Below are positions 23,524 to 31,245 of a stretch of 32,941 nucleotides of DNA, piece after piece. The notes under the pieces were generated by a model, which saw only the letters and a list, made by a program, of their open reading frames with translations, searched no databases and was not told the DNA's origin. Every line of letters starts with the position of its first letter. The stretch's first letter is position 1. A program made the translations under genes and the position numbers. Where the stretch lies: positions 1 to 32,941 of the forward strand of contig CAJMNR010000039.1 of assembly GCA_905214875.1 (NCBI GenBank). The letters run 5' to 3'. This stretch comes from an uncultured bacterium. GTDB taxonomy: Bacteria > Bacillota > Clostridia > Lachnospirales > Lachnospiraceae.

Positions 23524-24908
23524 CAATACAGGAAAGCATGATTGAGAACATCGTACAGCAGGTCATGGCAAAACTGGAGTTAACAGAAGAAAGCTCAGAC
23601 AAACATGGAATCTTTTCTGAGATGGAAGAGGCCATTGCGGCGGCAAAGAAATCTCAGATGGAAGTTAGAAAGATGTCCATGGACGAAAGAGAAAAGATTA
23701 TTTCTAACATTCGTAAAAAGACGAAGGAAAATGCAGAAGTGCTAGCCCGCATGGGGGTAGAAGAAACGGGAATGGGCAATGTGGGACATAAGATCTTAAA
23801 ACACCATCTCGTAGCAGAAAAGACACCAGGCACGGAAGATATTACAACGACCGCATGGTCAGGAGAACGGGGACTTACACTGATCGAGATGGGACCATTT
23901 GGAGTAATTGGAGCAATCACACCATGTACCAATCCAAGTGAGACAATTATCTGTAACAGCATCGGCATGTTGGCTGGTGGCAATACTGCAGTATTTAACC
24001 CACATCCAGCGGCAATTAAGACATCGATTTATGCCATTGATATGATCAACCAGGCATCCATAGAGGCAGGCGGACCAGATAATATCGCCGTTACAGTTCA
24101 AAAGCCAACGATGGAGACAAGTAATATCATGATGAAACATAAGGACATCAAATTACTTGTGGCAACCGGAGGACCTGGTGTTGTAACAGCAGTATTATCT
24201 TCTGGAAAACGTGGAATTGGAGCGGGAGCAGGTAATCCTCCTGTATTGGTTGACGATACAGCAAATATTAAGAAGGCAGCAGAGGATATTGTAAATGGAT
24301 GTACCTTTGATAATAACCTTCCATGTATTGCAGAAAAAGAAATTGTCGCAGTGGAATCCATTGTCGACGAGCTGATTCATTATATGGTGGAGGAACAAGG
24401 GTGCTATCGGATCAATGAAAAACAGCAGCAGGAGTTAGAAGACGTCGTATTACAAGGCGGCAAGTTAAACCGTGCCTGTGTCGGCCGTGATGCAAAGACT
24501 CTGTTATCCATGATCGGAGTTAGTGTATCGGACGAAATCCGCTGCATTATCTTTGAAGGAGAGAAAGAGCATAAGTTAATCTCTACTGAGTTAATGATGC
24601 CGATCCTTGGCATTGTGCGTGCAAAAGACTTTGAAGATGCCGTAGAGAAGGCAGTATGGCTAGAACATGGCAATCGTCATTCCGCGCATATTCATTCAAA
24701 GAATATTGACCACATCACTGCATATGCAAAGGCAATCGATACAGCAATCTTAGTAAAGAATGCACCATCTTATGCAGCATTAGGCTTTGGAGGAGAGGGC
24801 TATTGTACCTTTACGATTGCAAGCAGAACAGGAGAAGGGCTTACAAGCGCAAGTACATTTACGAAGAGACGCCGTTGTGTCATGTCTGACGGCTTATGTA
24901 TCAGATAA
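23520..24908 (+). CDS. pduP: CoA-acylating propionaldehyde dehydrogenase
   Basis: PduP/EutE-type enzyme of 462 residues: propionaldehyde + CoA + NAD to propionyl-CoA + NADH. The likely start is TTG 23520, coupled to the preceding stop (overlap TTGA), with AAGGAGG eight bases upstream. The first 19 residues (IQESMIENIVQQVMAKLEL) form the classic N-terminal encapsulation helix. Catalytic Cys269 sits in NNLPCIAEKE; ITPCTNPSETIICNS and the GGPGVVTAVLSSGKRGIGAGAG cofactor region are those of acylating, not hydrolytic, aldehyde dehydrogenases. It is the oxidising branch of the pathway and feeds PduL. Confidence 0.95.
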   Translation: MTIQESMIENIVQQVMAKLELTEESSDKHGIFSEMEEAIAAAKKSQMEVRKMSMDEREKIISNIRKKTKENAEVLARMGVEETGMGNVGHKILKHHLVAEKTPGTEDITTTAWSGERGLTLIEMGPFGVIGAITPCTNPSETIICNSIGMLAGGNTAVFNPHPAAIKTSIYAIDMINQASIEAGGPDNIAVTVQKPTMETSNIMMKHKDIKLLVATGGPGVVTAVLSSGKRGIGAGAGNPPVLVDDTANIKKAAEDIVNGCTFDNNLPCIAEKEIVAVESIVDELIHYMVEEQGCYRINEKQQQELEDVVLQGGKLNRACVGRDAKTLLSMIGVSVSDEIRCIIFEGEKEHKLISTELMMPILGIVRAKDFEDAVEKAVWLEHGNRHSAHIHSKNIDHITAYAKAIDTAILVKNAPSYAALGFGGEGYCTFTIASRTGEGLTSASTFTKRRRCVMSDGLCIR

Positions 24909-24939
24909 AAATATCAGATTGGAAGGTGGAAAATAAAAC

Positions 24940-26172
24940 ATGGATATGAATTCAGCAAGTATTGAGGAAATCGTGAAGCAAGTCCTTGCAGGAATGACAG
25001 GGACTGGCGAGATGCCTGTAACGAAGAGTACGGTTGAAGTAAAGAATACACAAAAAAGCCAAGGAGCAATTCCAAAGACTGCAAGGGTAGCAATGCTTAC
25101 CGCACTGGAACATTACGACATCAAAGAGTATGAGATTCCAGAAGTGGGAGACGGCGACATTCTAGTAAAAGTAGAAGGCTGTGGAATATGTGGAACCGAT
25201 GCCCATGAATTTAAAAGAGACCCATTTAGCTTGATTCCTGTTGTACTCGGACACGAAGGAACCGGAGAAATCGTTAAGATGGGTAAGGATGTACAAAAAG
25301 ATAGTGCAGGAAAAGACTTGCATGTGGGCGATAAGGTAGTTTCCTGTATGATCTTTAAAGATAATCCTGATATTACGATGTTTGATTTAAATAAACAAAA
25401 TGTCGGAGGAGCAGATGTCTATGGATTGCTTCCTGATGACGACGTGCATTTCAACGGATGGTTTGCTGATTATATTCTGATTCGAAAAGGCTCTACCGTA
25501 TTTAATGTTAGTGACTTAGACTTAAAGTCAAGAATCTTAATCGAGCCTTGTGCCGTATTGGTACATGCGGTAGAACGTGCAAAATCGACAGGAATCCTAC
25601 GGTTTAACAGCAGAGTCGTAGTACAAGGCTGTGGACCAATCGGCTTAATTTGTATTGCCATCTTAAAGACCATGGGAATCATGAATATTGTCGCTGTCGA
25701 TGGAGAAGATAAGAGACTTGAGTTTGCCAAGAGATTAGGAGCAAAGGAGACGGTAAACTTCAAAGAATATAAAGGAATCGAAGCTTTGACCGAAGGAGTA
25801 AAACAAGCATTAGATGGACACCTTTGTGACTTTGCATTCCAGTGTACCGGTTCGCCAGTGGCTCATTCCAATATCTATAAATTTATTCGAAATGGCGGAG
25901 GTCTTTGTGAATTAGGATTCTTTATCAATGGTGGAGATGCGACAATCAATCCTCACTTCGATATTTGTTCAAAGGAGATTACAACGGTTGGATCCTGGGT
26001 ATATACGTTACGTGATTACGCAACGACATTTGAATTCTTAAAGAGTGCAAAAGCAATCGGACTTCCAATTGATGAACTGATCACACATACATTCCCACTT
26101 GAGCAGATCAACGAAGGACATAAGACAAACCTTGCAATGAAAGGTCTTAAGATTGCCATTGTAAATCAATAA
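24940..26172 (+). CDS. zinc-type (MDR) alcohol dehydrogenase with N-terminal encapsulation peptide
   Basis: The 410-residue protein begins with an amphipathic helix (SASIEEIVKQVLAGM, about 5-19) and a Ser/Thr/Lys linker, then an MDR dehydrogenase. The catalytic zinc ligands are C84 (GCGICGTD) and H105-E106 (LGHEGTGEIV); the NAD site is VVQGCGPIGLICIA. The four-cysteine structural-zinc lobe normally found near residues 115-140 is missing; that segment holds a single Cys (VVSCMIFKDN) and a longer insert with FDLNKQNVGG. It probably reduces propionaldehyde to 1-propanol (or lactaldehyde to propanediol) inside the shell, regenerating NAD for PduP. A second, unrelated alcohol dehydrogenase ends the locus. 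Confidence 0.88.
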   Translation: MDMNSASIEEIVKQVLAGMTGTGEMPVTKSTVEVKNTQKSQGAIPKTARVAMLTALEHYDIKEYEIPEVGDGDILVKVEGCGICGTDAHEFKRDPFSLIPVVLGHEGTGEIVKMGKDVQKDSAGKDLHVGDKVVSCMIFKDNPDITMFDLNKQNVGGADVYGLLPDDDVHFNGWFADYILIRKGSTVFNVSDLDLKSRILIEPCAVLVHAVERAKSTGILRFNSRVVVQGCGPIGLICIAILKTMGIMNIVAVDGEDKRLEFAKRLGAKETVNFKEYKGIEALTEGVKQALDGHLCDFAFQCTGSPVAHSNIYKFIRNGGGLCELGFFINGGDATINPHFDICSKEITTVGSWVYTLRDYATTFEFLKSAKAIGLPIDELITHTFPLEQINEGHKTNLAMKGLKIAIVNQ

Positions 26173-26189
26173 CGAAAGGCAGGTAGCAA

Positions 26190-26504
26190 ATGGGAGAAGC
26201 AGTAGGAATATTAGAAGTATTTGGACTGACTTGTGCATTCCTTGCAGCAGATGCCGGATGCAAAGCCGCCAGTGTACGATTAGAGACATTTGATAAGAAT
26301 AAGCCCGCCAATGCGGATTCTCTTCCGGTTCCACTTTTAGTCACAGTAAAGTTTCGTGGAAGCATTGCGGATGTAACCGCAGCAATGGAAGCGGCAAAGG
26401 TTCGGGCAAATGAAGTATCCGGCGTGGTACAAAGCTACATAATTCCAAGGCCGACAAAGGATACGGAAAAGATGCTAAAACTTAATGCATTTGATAAGAA
26501 TTGA
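26190..26504 (+). CDS. BMC-H shell protein with long pore-region insert
   Basis: 104-residue single BMC domain: VGILEVFGLTCAFLAADAGCKAASV at the front, VTAAMEAAKVRANEV and the VVQSYIIPRPTKD tail typical of hexameric shell proteins. Between strands 2 and 3, where PduA has a short KIGSG pore loop, it carries about ten extra residues (TFDKNKPANADSLPVP), so the hexamer pore should differ in size or chemistry. It follows the alcohol dehydrogenase by 17 bases and starts the shell-gene block. It is probably a minor facet protein controlling passage of a larger or charged compound; that is inference. Confidence 0.9.
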   Translation: MGEAVGILEVFGLTCAFLAADAGCKAASVRLETFDKNKPANADSLPVPLLVTVKFRGSIADVTAAMEAAKVRANEVSGVVQSYIIPRPTKDTEKMLKLNAFDKN

Positions 26505-26541
26505 TACATAAAAAATGAATGATTGAGTAGGAGGAAACAAT

Positions 26542-26817
26542 ATGTCACAAGAAGCGTTAGGAATGATTGAAACAAGAGGACTTACAGCAGCAATCGAAGC
26601 CGCAGATGCAATGACGAAAGCTGCAGAGGTAAGATTAGTTGGAACAGAGAAGATCGGTTCCGGATTAGTAACTGTCATGGTACGTGGCGATGTAGGTGCA
26701 GTGAAAGCTGCAGTAGAAAGCGGTTCCCAAGCTGCAGAAAGATTAGGCGAGTTAGTAGCAACCCATGTAATCCCAAGACCACATGCAGATGTAGAAAAGA
26801 TTCTTCCAACAATCTAA
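26542..26817 (+). CDS. major BMC-H shell protein (PduA-like), paralogue 1
   Basis: A canonical 91-residue PduA/CsoS1/EutM-type hexamer unit: EALGMIETRGLTAAIEAADA, the pore loop EKIGSG, VTVMVRGDVGAVKAAVE and the edge motif THVIPRPHADVEKIL. GGAGG lies before the ATG. It differs from the protein at 27222-27500 at about 15 of 90 aligned positions, so the two are recent duplicates separated by a different BMC gene. Together they should build most of the facets. Confidence 0.95.
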   Translation: MSQEALGMIETRGLTAAIEAADAMTKAAEVRLVGTEKIGSGLVTVMVRGDVGAVKAAVESGSQAAERLGELVATHVIPRPHADVEKILPTI

Positions 26818-26832
26818 TAAGGAACTAAAAAC

Positions 26833-27129
26833 ATGGGAAAATCATACGGGTTTGTTGAAATTACAGGGGTAGCAGCGGCAATGGATGCACTTGATATCAT
26901 GTGTAAGACGTCCGACGTTACGTTAATAACATGGGAACGAAAGCTCGGTGGAAGGCTTGTAACGCTTATTATAGCCGGTGATGTGGCAGCAGTGACAGAG
27001 GCTGTTGAAGCGGCAAAGACGATGGCAATCAAGAAACCTGTTTTATCTGGAATTCTTGCAAATCCCCATGAGGAGATTGTACGACTGGTGGAACTTAGTG
27101 CTGCCAGATGGAATAGGAGGAACAAGTGA
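26833..27129 (+). CDS. BMC-H shell protein with atypical pore
   Basis: 98-residue single BMC domain: YGFVEITGVAAAMDALDIMCKTSDV, then WERKLGGRLVTLIIAGDVAAVTEAVEAAK. The pore loop reads RKLGGR, more basic than the KIGSG of its neighbours. The tail is different from the PRPH edge motif: LANPHEEIVRLVELSAARWNRRNK. The NPHEEI element resembles the first half of PduT-type trimers, so this may be a half-size relative of the tandem protein at 29890. Translation of the next frame can begin within its stop codon (GTG 27126 or ATG 27129). Confidence 0.88.
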   Translation: MGKSYGFVEITGVAAAMDALDIMCKTSDVTLITWERKLGGRLVTLIIAGDVAAVTEAVEAAKTMAIKKPVLSGILANPHEEIVRLVELSAARWNRRNK

Positions 27130-27221
27130 TGGAAGAAGAAAAGGAAATGAATCTAGTAATTAAGGAAACAGACAAAAAAGCAACCAATAAAGGAAAGGTA
27201 GTAAAGAAGGAGGAAAAAAGA

Positions 27222-27500
27222 ATGGCACAAGAAGCATTAGGAATGATTGAAACAAGAGGGTTAGTTGCAGCAGTAGAGGCTGCAGATGCAATGTGTAAGG
27301 CAGCAAATGTAACATTAGTAGGAACAGAGAAAATCGGTTCTGGATTAGTAACAGTTATGGTACGTGGAGATGTAGGAGCTGTTAAGTCTGCAGTAGAAGC
27401 AGGTTCTGACAGTGCAGCAAGACTTGGAGAATTAATTGCTACTCATGTAATTCCAAGACCTCATACTGACGTTGAAAAAATCTTACCTGTTTTAAAATAA
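27222..27500 (+). CDS. major BMC-H shell protein (PduA-like), paralogue 2, with possible N-extended form
   Basis: The 92-residue PduA-like unit (AQEALGMIETRGLVAAVEAADAM, KIGSG, THVIPRPHTDVEKILPVLK) starts at ATG 27222 behind a perfect AAGGAGG at 27207-27213. The same frame is open further up to ATG 27129 (or GTG 27126), which also has AGGAGG (27115-27120) at workable spacing and overlaps the previous stop. Starting there would add a 31-residue, Lys/Glu-rich segment (EEEKEMNLVIKETDKKATNK followed by a very basic stretch). So one gene may yield a plain and an extended shell protein. I chose the internal start for the standard product. Confidence 0.9.
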   Translation: MAQEALGMIETRGLVAAVEAADAMCKAANVTLVGTEKIGSGLVTVMVRGDVGAVKSAVEAGSDSAARLGELIATHVIPRPHTDVEKILPVLK

Positions 27501-27513
27501 AGTTTGATCATAA

Positions 27514-27556
27514 TTTGGATTCCTGCCCATTGCAATAACATAGGCGGGAATCCAAA
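27514..27556 (+). promoter_or_regulatory. strong hairpin between shell gene and pduL
   Basis: tttggattcctgcc (27514-27527) pairs with ggcgggaatccaaa (27543-27556), 14 bp with one G-U, around a 15-base loop. No T tract follows, so it is more likely an mRNA stabilising or cleavage element setting shell protein output apart from downstream enzymes than a terminator. Confidence 0.65.
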
Positions 27557-27587
27557 GACACTTAAAAAAGAAAGCGTAGGTGTCGGT

Positions 27588-28232
27588 TTGGATACGAATA
27601 GTATTGAACAGATTACAAAATTAGTAATCGAAGAAATTACAAAGTTAGAGACATCAAGTAATGGCTTTGTCGTACCAGTAGGTGTATCCGCAAGACATAT
27701 CCATCTGACAAAAGAACATGTGGAAGCATTGTTTGGAGAAGGCTATGAGCTTACGAAGAAAAAAGAGCTTATGGGAGGACAATTTGCAGCAAATGAAACA
27801 GTGACCATCGTCGGACTTAAGCTTCGGGCAATTGAAAATGTAAGGATACTTGGGCCTGTAAGAAAAGCATCCCAGGTAGAGGTGTCTTCTACAGATGCTG
27901 TTCGCCTTGGCATCCATGCACCAGTTAGAGAGTCTGGAAATGTAAAAGGATCAGCACCGATTGCAATTGTCGGACCAAAAGGAGCCCTTTATCTAGAAGA
28001 AGGCTGCATTGTGGCCATGCGTCACATCCATATGTCCCCGAAAGATGCTAAGGCAGCAGGAGTAAAAGATGGAGATATCGTATCGGTAAAAGCAGATAAT
28101 GAACGAGGTACCATATTCAATCATGTTAAGATCCGTGTAGATGAAAACTTTACATTGGAGATGCATATTGATACAGACGAGGCAAATGCAAGTAAGATTG
28201 CATGTGGTGATACTGTGACTATTATGAAATAG
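27588..28232 (+). CDS. pduL: phosphate propanoyltransferase
   Basis: PduL moves the acyl group from propionyl-CoA to phosphate, returning CoA to PduP and giving propionyl-phosphate for ATP formation. From TTG 27588 the protein has 214 residues, the family's usual size. The open frame runs up to 27504 but that stretch is the hairpin and encodes nothing family-like. The start site is uncertain (only GTAGG at 27576-27580 is upstream). Residues about 4-18 (NSIEQITKLVIEEITKL) form the N-terminal encapsulation helix. Zinc-binding and catalytic blocks are VGVSARHIHL (about 30-39) and VAMRHIHMSP, with LMGGQFAANETV and the duplicated beta-barrel halves. Confidence 0.92.
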   Translation: MDTNSIEQITKLVIEEITKLETSSNGFVVPVGVSARHIHLTKEHVEALFGEGYELTKKKELMGGQFAANETVTIVGLKLRAIENVRILGPVRKASQVEVSSTDAVRLGIHAPVRESGNVKGSAPIAIVGPKGALYLEEGCIVAMRHIHMSPKDAKAAGVKDGDIVSVKADNERGTIFNHVKIRVDENFTLEMHIDTDEANASKIACGDTVTIMK

Positions 28233-28273
28233 GCGCATTTTGGCAATAAGTTAAGAGACGGGTGGAGGTAGAA

Positions 28274-28528
28274 ATGATTATTGGAAAAGTAGTGGGAAGT
28301 ATTATTTCCACAAGGAAAAGTGATAAGCTTGTGGGCAATAAATTTATGATCATTGAACCACTGGATAATATGAAGTCTGCGGCCGGCCAGATGGTTGCCA
28401 TTGATAACATTGGAGCTGGAGTAGGAGAAACCGTCCTGGTGGCACTTGGAAGTGCTGCAAGAGTTGGATGCGGCGATGAAACAGCACCCGTGGATGCAGC
28501 AATAGTCGGTATCGTGGACGAAGTATAA
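28274..28528 (+). CDS. EutN/PduN/CcmL-type pentameric vertex protein
   Basis: 84 residues from ATG 28274 (GGAGG five bases ahead), beginning MIIGKVVGSIISTRKSDKLVGNKFMIIEPL and containing VAIDNIGAGVGETVLVALGSAAR and a final DAAIVGIVDEV, all standard for the vertex pentamers that close the corners of bacterial microcompartments. It is the only such gene in the locus. It lies between pduL and the PduS-like gene, as in other propanediol-type loci. Confidence 0.95.
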   Translation: MIIGKVVGSIISTRKSDKLVGNKFMIIEPLDNMKSAAGQMVAIDNIGAGVGETVLVALGSAARVGCGDETAPVDAAIVGIVDEV

Positions 28529-28543
28529 AGGTGGTATGTTGAC

Positions 28544-29875
28544 ATGGATATTAAAGAATTAAGTAAATTAATTCAGGAAAATGGTATCGTCGGTGCCGGT
28601 GGAGCAGGCTTTCCAACCTATGCAAAGCTTGACGAACGGGCAGAGACAATCCTGATGAATTGTGCAGAGTGCGAGCCATTACTGAAATTACATAGGCAGT
28701 TGCTAAAAGAACATGCATATGAGATCGTAAAGACATTTTCCATGATTGCAGACGTGGTAAATGTAAAAGAAGCAGTTATCGGAATCAAGAAAGAATATAA
28801 AGAAACAATTAAGGCATTGGAAGCTGTAATTGGAGAGTTCCCAAAGGTAAGGATTCATCTGTTAAGCAGCGTGTATCCAATGGGAGACGAAGTCGTATTA
28901 ATCTACGAAGCAACGAAAAAGGTGGTACGTCCAGGCGGACTTCCTATTGAGCAGGGAGTTGCAGTATTTAATGTAGAGACTATTTATAATATTTACCGTG
29001 CAGTAGAAAAGAACGAGCCGGTAACCGACAAGGTGATTTCTGTTGTCGCAGAGGTGTCGAATCCTGTGACCGTGCGTGTACCAATCGGATGTACGGTAGA
29101 AGATGTCGTAAGCCTTGCAGGAAATACGACAGTAAAGGATCCCGTGTATTTTATCGGAGGACCGATGATGGGCTTTATCGGAAGTGGCACGCAGCCAGTA
29201 ACGAAGATGACCAATGCAATTTTAGTGCTTCCAAAGGAGCATGTATTAGTGGTAAAGAAGAATCGGAATACATCGGTGGAGATGAAACGTGCAGCATCTG
29301 TCTGCTGTCAGTGCCAGATGTGTACAGACCTTTGTCCAAGGCACAACCTAGGGCATCCAATCGAACCCCATATGTTTATGAGGGCGGCATCCAATAAAGA
29401 TTTTCAGGATGTCCACCCATTTTTAAATACGTTATATTGTAGTTCCTGTGGCTTATGCGAGATGTTCTCCTGTCCACAAGGATTATCACCAAGGTCTTTG
29501 ATGGCCCAGTATAAAGCTGGATTAAGGAAGGCTGGAATCCGTCCAGAAAAGGACGTTTCCTTAGGAAATGTATCCGACATGAGAGAGTATCGAAAGGCTC
29601 CGGAAGGACGATTAGAAGCAAGGCTTGGCCTTGTAAAATATAATGTAGAAGCTCCTCTAAAGGATAATGTCGTAGCAATGGATAAGGTTAAGGTCCTTTT
29701 AAGCCAGCACATCGGAGCACCTGCAAAAGCAATCGTGAAGGTAGGAGAACTTGTAAAGACAGGCCAGATGATTGCACAGCCAGGCAAGGGATTAAGCGTT
29801 GCAATCCATGCCTCGATCGACGGAAAAGTAGTGGAAGTAACGGATTCTTATGTTGTAATCCAGAAAGTGAACTAG
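28544..29875 (+). CDS. PduS/RnfC-like flavin and Fe-S electron-transfer protein
   Basis: The 443-residue protein has an N-terminal Rnf/NuoF-like nucleotide and flavin fold (GIVGAGGAGFPTYAKL, about 14-29, then MNCAECEPLL), a SLBB-like middle, two [4Fe-4S] motifs (CCQCQMCTDLCP and CSSCGLCEMFSCP, about 251-310), and a C-terminal barrel/lipoyl-like segment. In B12-dependent propanediol use PduS reduces cobalamin; here no B12 enzyme exists, so it more likely moves electrons between NADH and an acceptor, possibly through the Fe-S trimer encoded next, to balance NAD inside the shell. That role is inference. AAAGGTGG lies before the ATG. Confidence 0.88.
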   Translation: MDIKELSKLIQENGIVGAGGAGFPTYAKLDERAETILMNCAECEPLLKLHRQLLKEHAYEIVKTFSMIADVVNVKEAVIGIKKEYKETIKALEAVIGEFPKVRIHLLSSVYPMGDEVVLIYEATKKVVRPGGLPIEQGVAVFNVETIYNIYRAVEKNEPVTDKVISVVAEVSNPVTVRVPIGCTVEDVVSLAGNTTVKDPVYFIGGPMMGFIGSGTQPVTKMTNAILVLPKEHVLVVKKNRNTSVEMKRAASVCCQCQMCTDLCPRHNLGHPIEPHMFMRAASNKDFQDVHPFLNTLYCSSCGLCEMFSCPQGLSPRSLMAQYKAGLRKAGIRPEKDVSLGNVSDMREYRKAPEGRLEARLGLVKYNVEAPLKDNVVAMDKVKVLLSQHIGAPAKAIVKVGELVKTGQMIAQPGKGLSVAIHASIDGKVVEVTDSYVVIQKVN

Positions 29876-29889
29876 GAGGCAGAAGCTGT

Positions 29890-30438
29890 ATGAGTAAAGC
29901 AATAGGCATGATTGAATTTAAGACTGTGGCAAGCGGCATCACAGCGGCAGATGCCATGGTAAAGACAGCAGAAGTAGAAATCATAGAAGCACAAACGGTT
30001 TGTCCAGGAAAATACATAGCGATTGTCACTGGAGACTTAAGTGCGGTAAAGGCTGCTGTTGATACTGCAAAGGTGCAGTACCCGGAACATTTAATTGACA
30101 GTTTTGTATTAGGTAACCCACATGAAGACATATTCCCTGCAATTTATGGTGCGACAAATGTTGAAAAAATCAGTGCACTTGGTATACTAGAAACATATGA
30201 CGCAGCATCAATTATCGTAGCAGCTGATATTGCAGCTAAGACTGCAATTGTAAGTTTGATCGAACTTCGTATTGCAAAGGGCATGTGTGGAAAATCTTAT
30301 ATGTTATTGACCGGGGAAGTAAGCGCCGTAAGCGCGGCAATTGAGAAAGCCAAGAATGCTGTCGCAGATGGCGGCATGATATTAGATTCTTCTGTAATCG
30401 CACATCCAGATAAGCAAATTATTACTACGATTTTATAG
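29890..30438 (+). CDS. tandem-BMC trimer, PduT-like, with Fe-S pore cysteine
   Basis: 182 residues with two BMC domains: AIGMIEFKTVASGITAADAM (about 4-23) and ALGILETYDAASIIVAADIA (about 96-115). Cys38 in QTVCPGKY sits at the position that in PduT places one cysteine per subunit at the trimer centre, holding a [4Fe-4S] cluster across the shell. Other marks are LGNPHEDIFPAIYG linking the domains and SSVIAHPDKQI at the end. Encoded 14 bases after the PduS-like gene behind an AGGAGG, it is the probable electron gate partner of that protein. Confidence 0.93.
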   Translation: MSKAIGMIEFKTVASGITAADAMVKTAEVEIIEAQTVCPGKYIAIVTGDLSAVKAAVDTAKVQYPEHLIDSFVLGNPHEDIFPAIYGATNVEKISALGILETYDAASIIVAADIAAKTAIVSLIELRIAKGMCGKSYMLLTGEVSAVSAAIEKAKNAVADGGMILDSSVIAHPDKQIITTIL

Positions 30439-30466
30439 ATGCGTGAATGGGAAGGAGACAGGTTAT

Positions 30467-31234
30467 ATGCTAGCAGTCGAGAGACGAAATCTTATACTTG
30501 AAAAACTACAGGAAGAAAAAAGGGTTGTTGTCAGTGAACTCAGTCAGTTATATGACGTGTCCGAGGAAACCATCAGAAGAGATCTAGATAAGTTAGACAA
30601 GGACGGTTTTGCAACAAAAAGTTATGGTGGGGCCGTCTTAAATGAGAATACCAATATTGAGATGCCTTTTAATGTTAGAAAGAAACAAAATGTAGCGGGA
30701 AAACAGAGAATTGCAGAGTTGATTGCAAATGAGATCATAGACGGGGACAGCATCATGCTAGATGCCAGTTCGACTGCTATCTTTATTGCAAAGGCAATTC
30801 GTGATCGAAAAGATATAACGGTCATTACCAATTCATTAGAGATCGCCATTGAATTATCGGATGTTCCCGATTGGAATATTATCGTTTCAGGTGGTCAGGT
30901 AAAGGAAGGCTATCTTGCATTACTTGGTCCGAAAGCGGTCGAAAGCATTAGTACGTTCAATGTGGATAAGACCATCATTTCTTGCAAGGGGTTAGACGAG
31001 AGAAGAGGCATTACCGATTCGAATGAGTACATTGCCCAAGTAAAGCAAGTCATGATGAATTCTGCAAAAGAAAGTATTTTAGCAGTCGACTCAACGAAGT
31101 TTAATACATTTGCATTTTCCAAAGTCGGTACGATTAATGACATTAACATGGTCGTAACGGATAAAAAACCGGAAGATAGATGGCTTCATGTATTTGAAGA
31201 GAATGGAGTAAAATGTCTATATCCGGATGAGTAG
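30467..31234 (+). CDS. DeoR-family transcriptional regulator
   Basis: 255 residues from ATG 30467 (AAGGAGA 8 bases upstream; earlier codons run back to the trimer gene without a site). N-terminal DeoR winged helix (ERRNLILEKLQEEKRVVVSELSQLYDVSEETIRRDLDKLDKDG, about 5-47), then the DeoR sensor domain with the ISCKGLD and LAVDSTKF elements (about 173-215), which usually binds a sugar phosphate. Likely effector: fuculose-1-P, rhamnulose-1-P or a product. It lies inside the operon, so it should regulate its own locus; candidate sites are the AAACCACATA motifs before both promoters. Confidence 0.92.
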   Translation: MLAVERRNLILEKLQEEKRVVVSELSQLYDVSEETIRRDLDKLDKDGFATKSYGGAVLNENTNIEMPFNVRKKQNVAGKQRIAELIANEIIDGDSIMLDASSTAIFIAKAIRDRKDITVITNSLEIAIELSDVPDWNIIVSGGQVKEGYLALLGPKAVESISTFNVDKTIISCKGLDERRGITDSNEYIAQVKQVMMNSAKESILAVDSTKFNTFAFSKVGTINDINMVVTDKKPEDRWLHVFEENGVKCLYPDE

Positions 31235-31245
31235 GAGCAGGCGTT

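Noticed and set aside
27504..27587. N-terminal extension of PduL from TTG 27504
   Set aside because: The 28 codons encode the hairpin, have no ribosome site, and would push the encapsulation helix away from the N-terminus.
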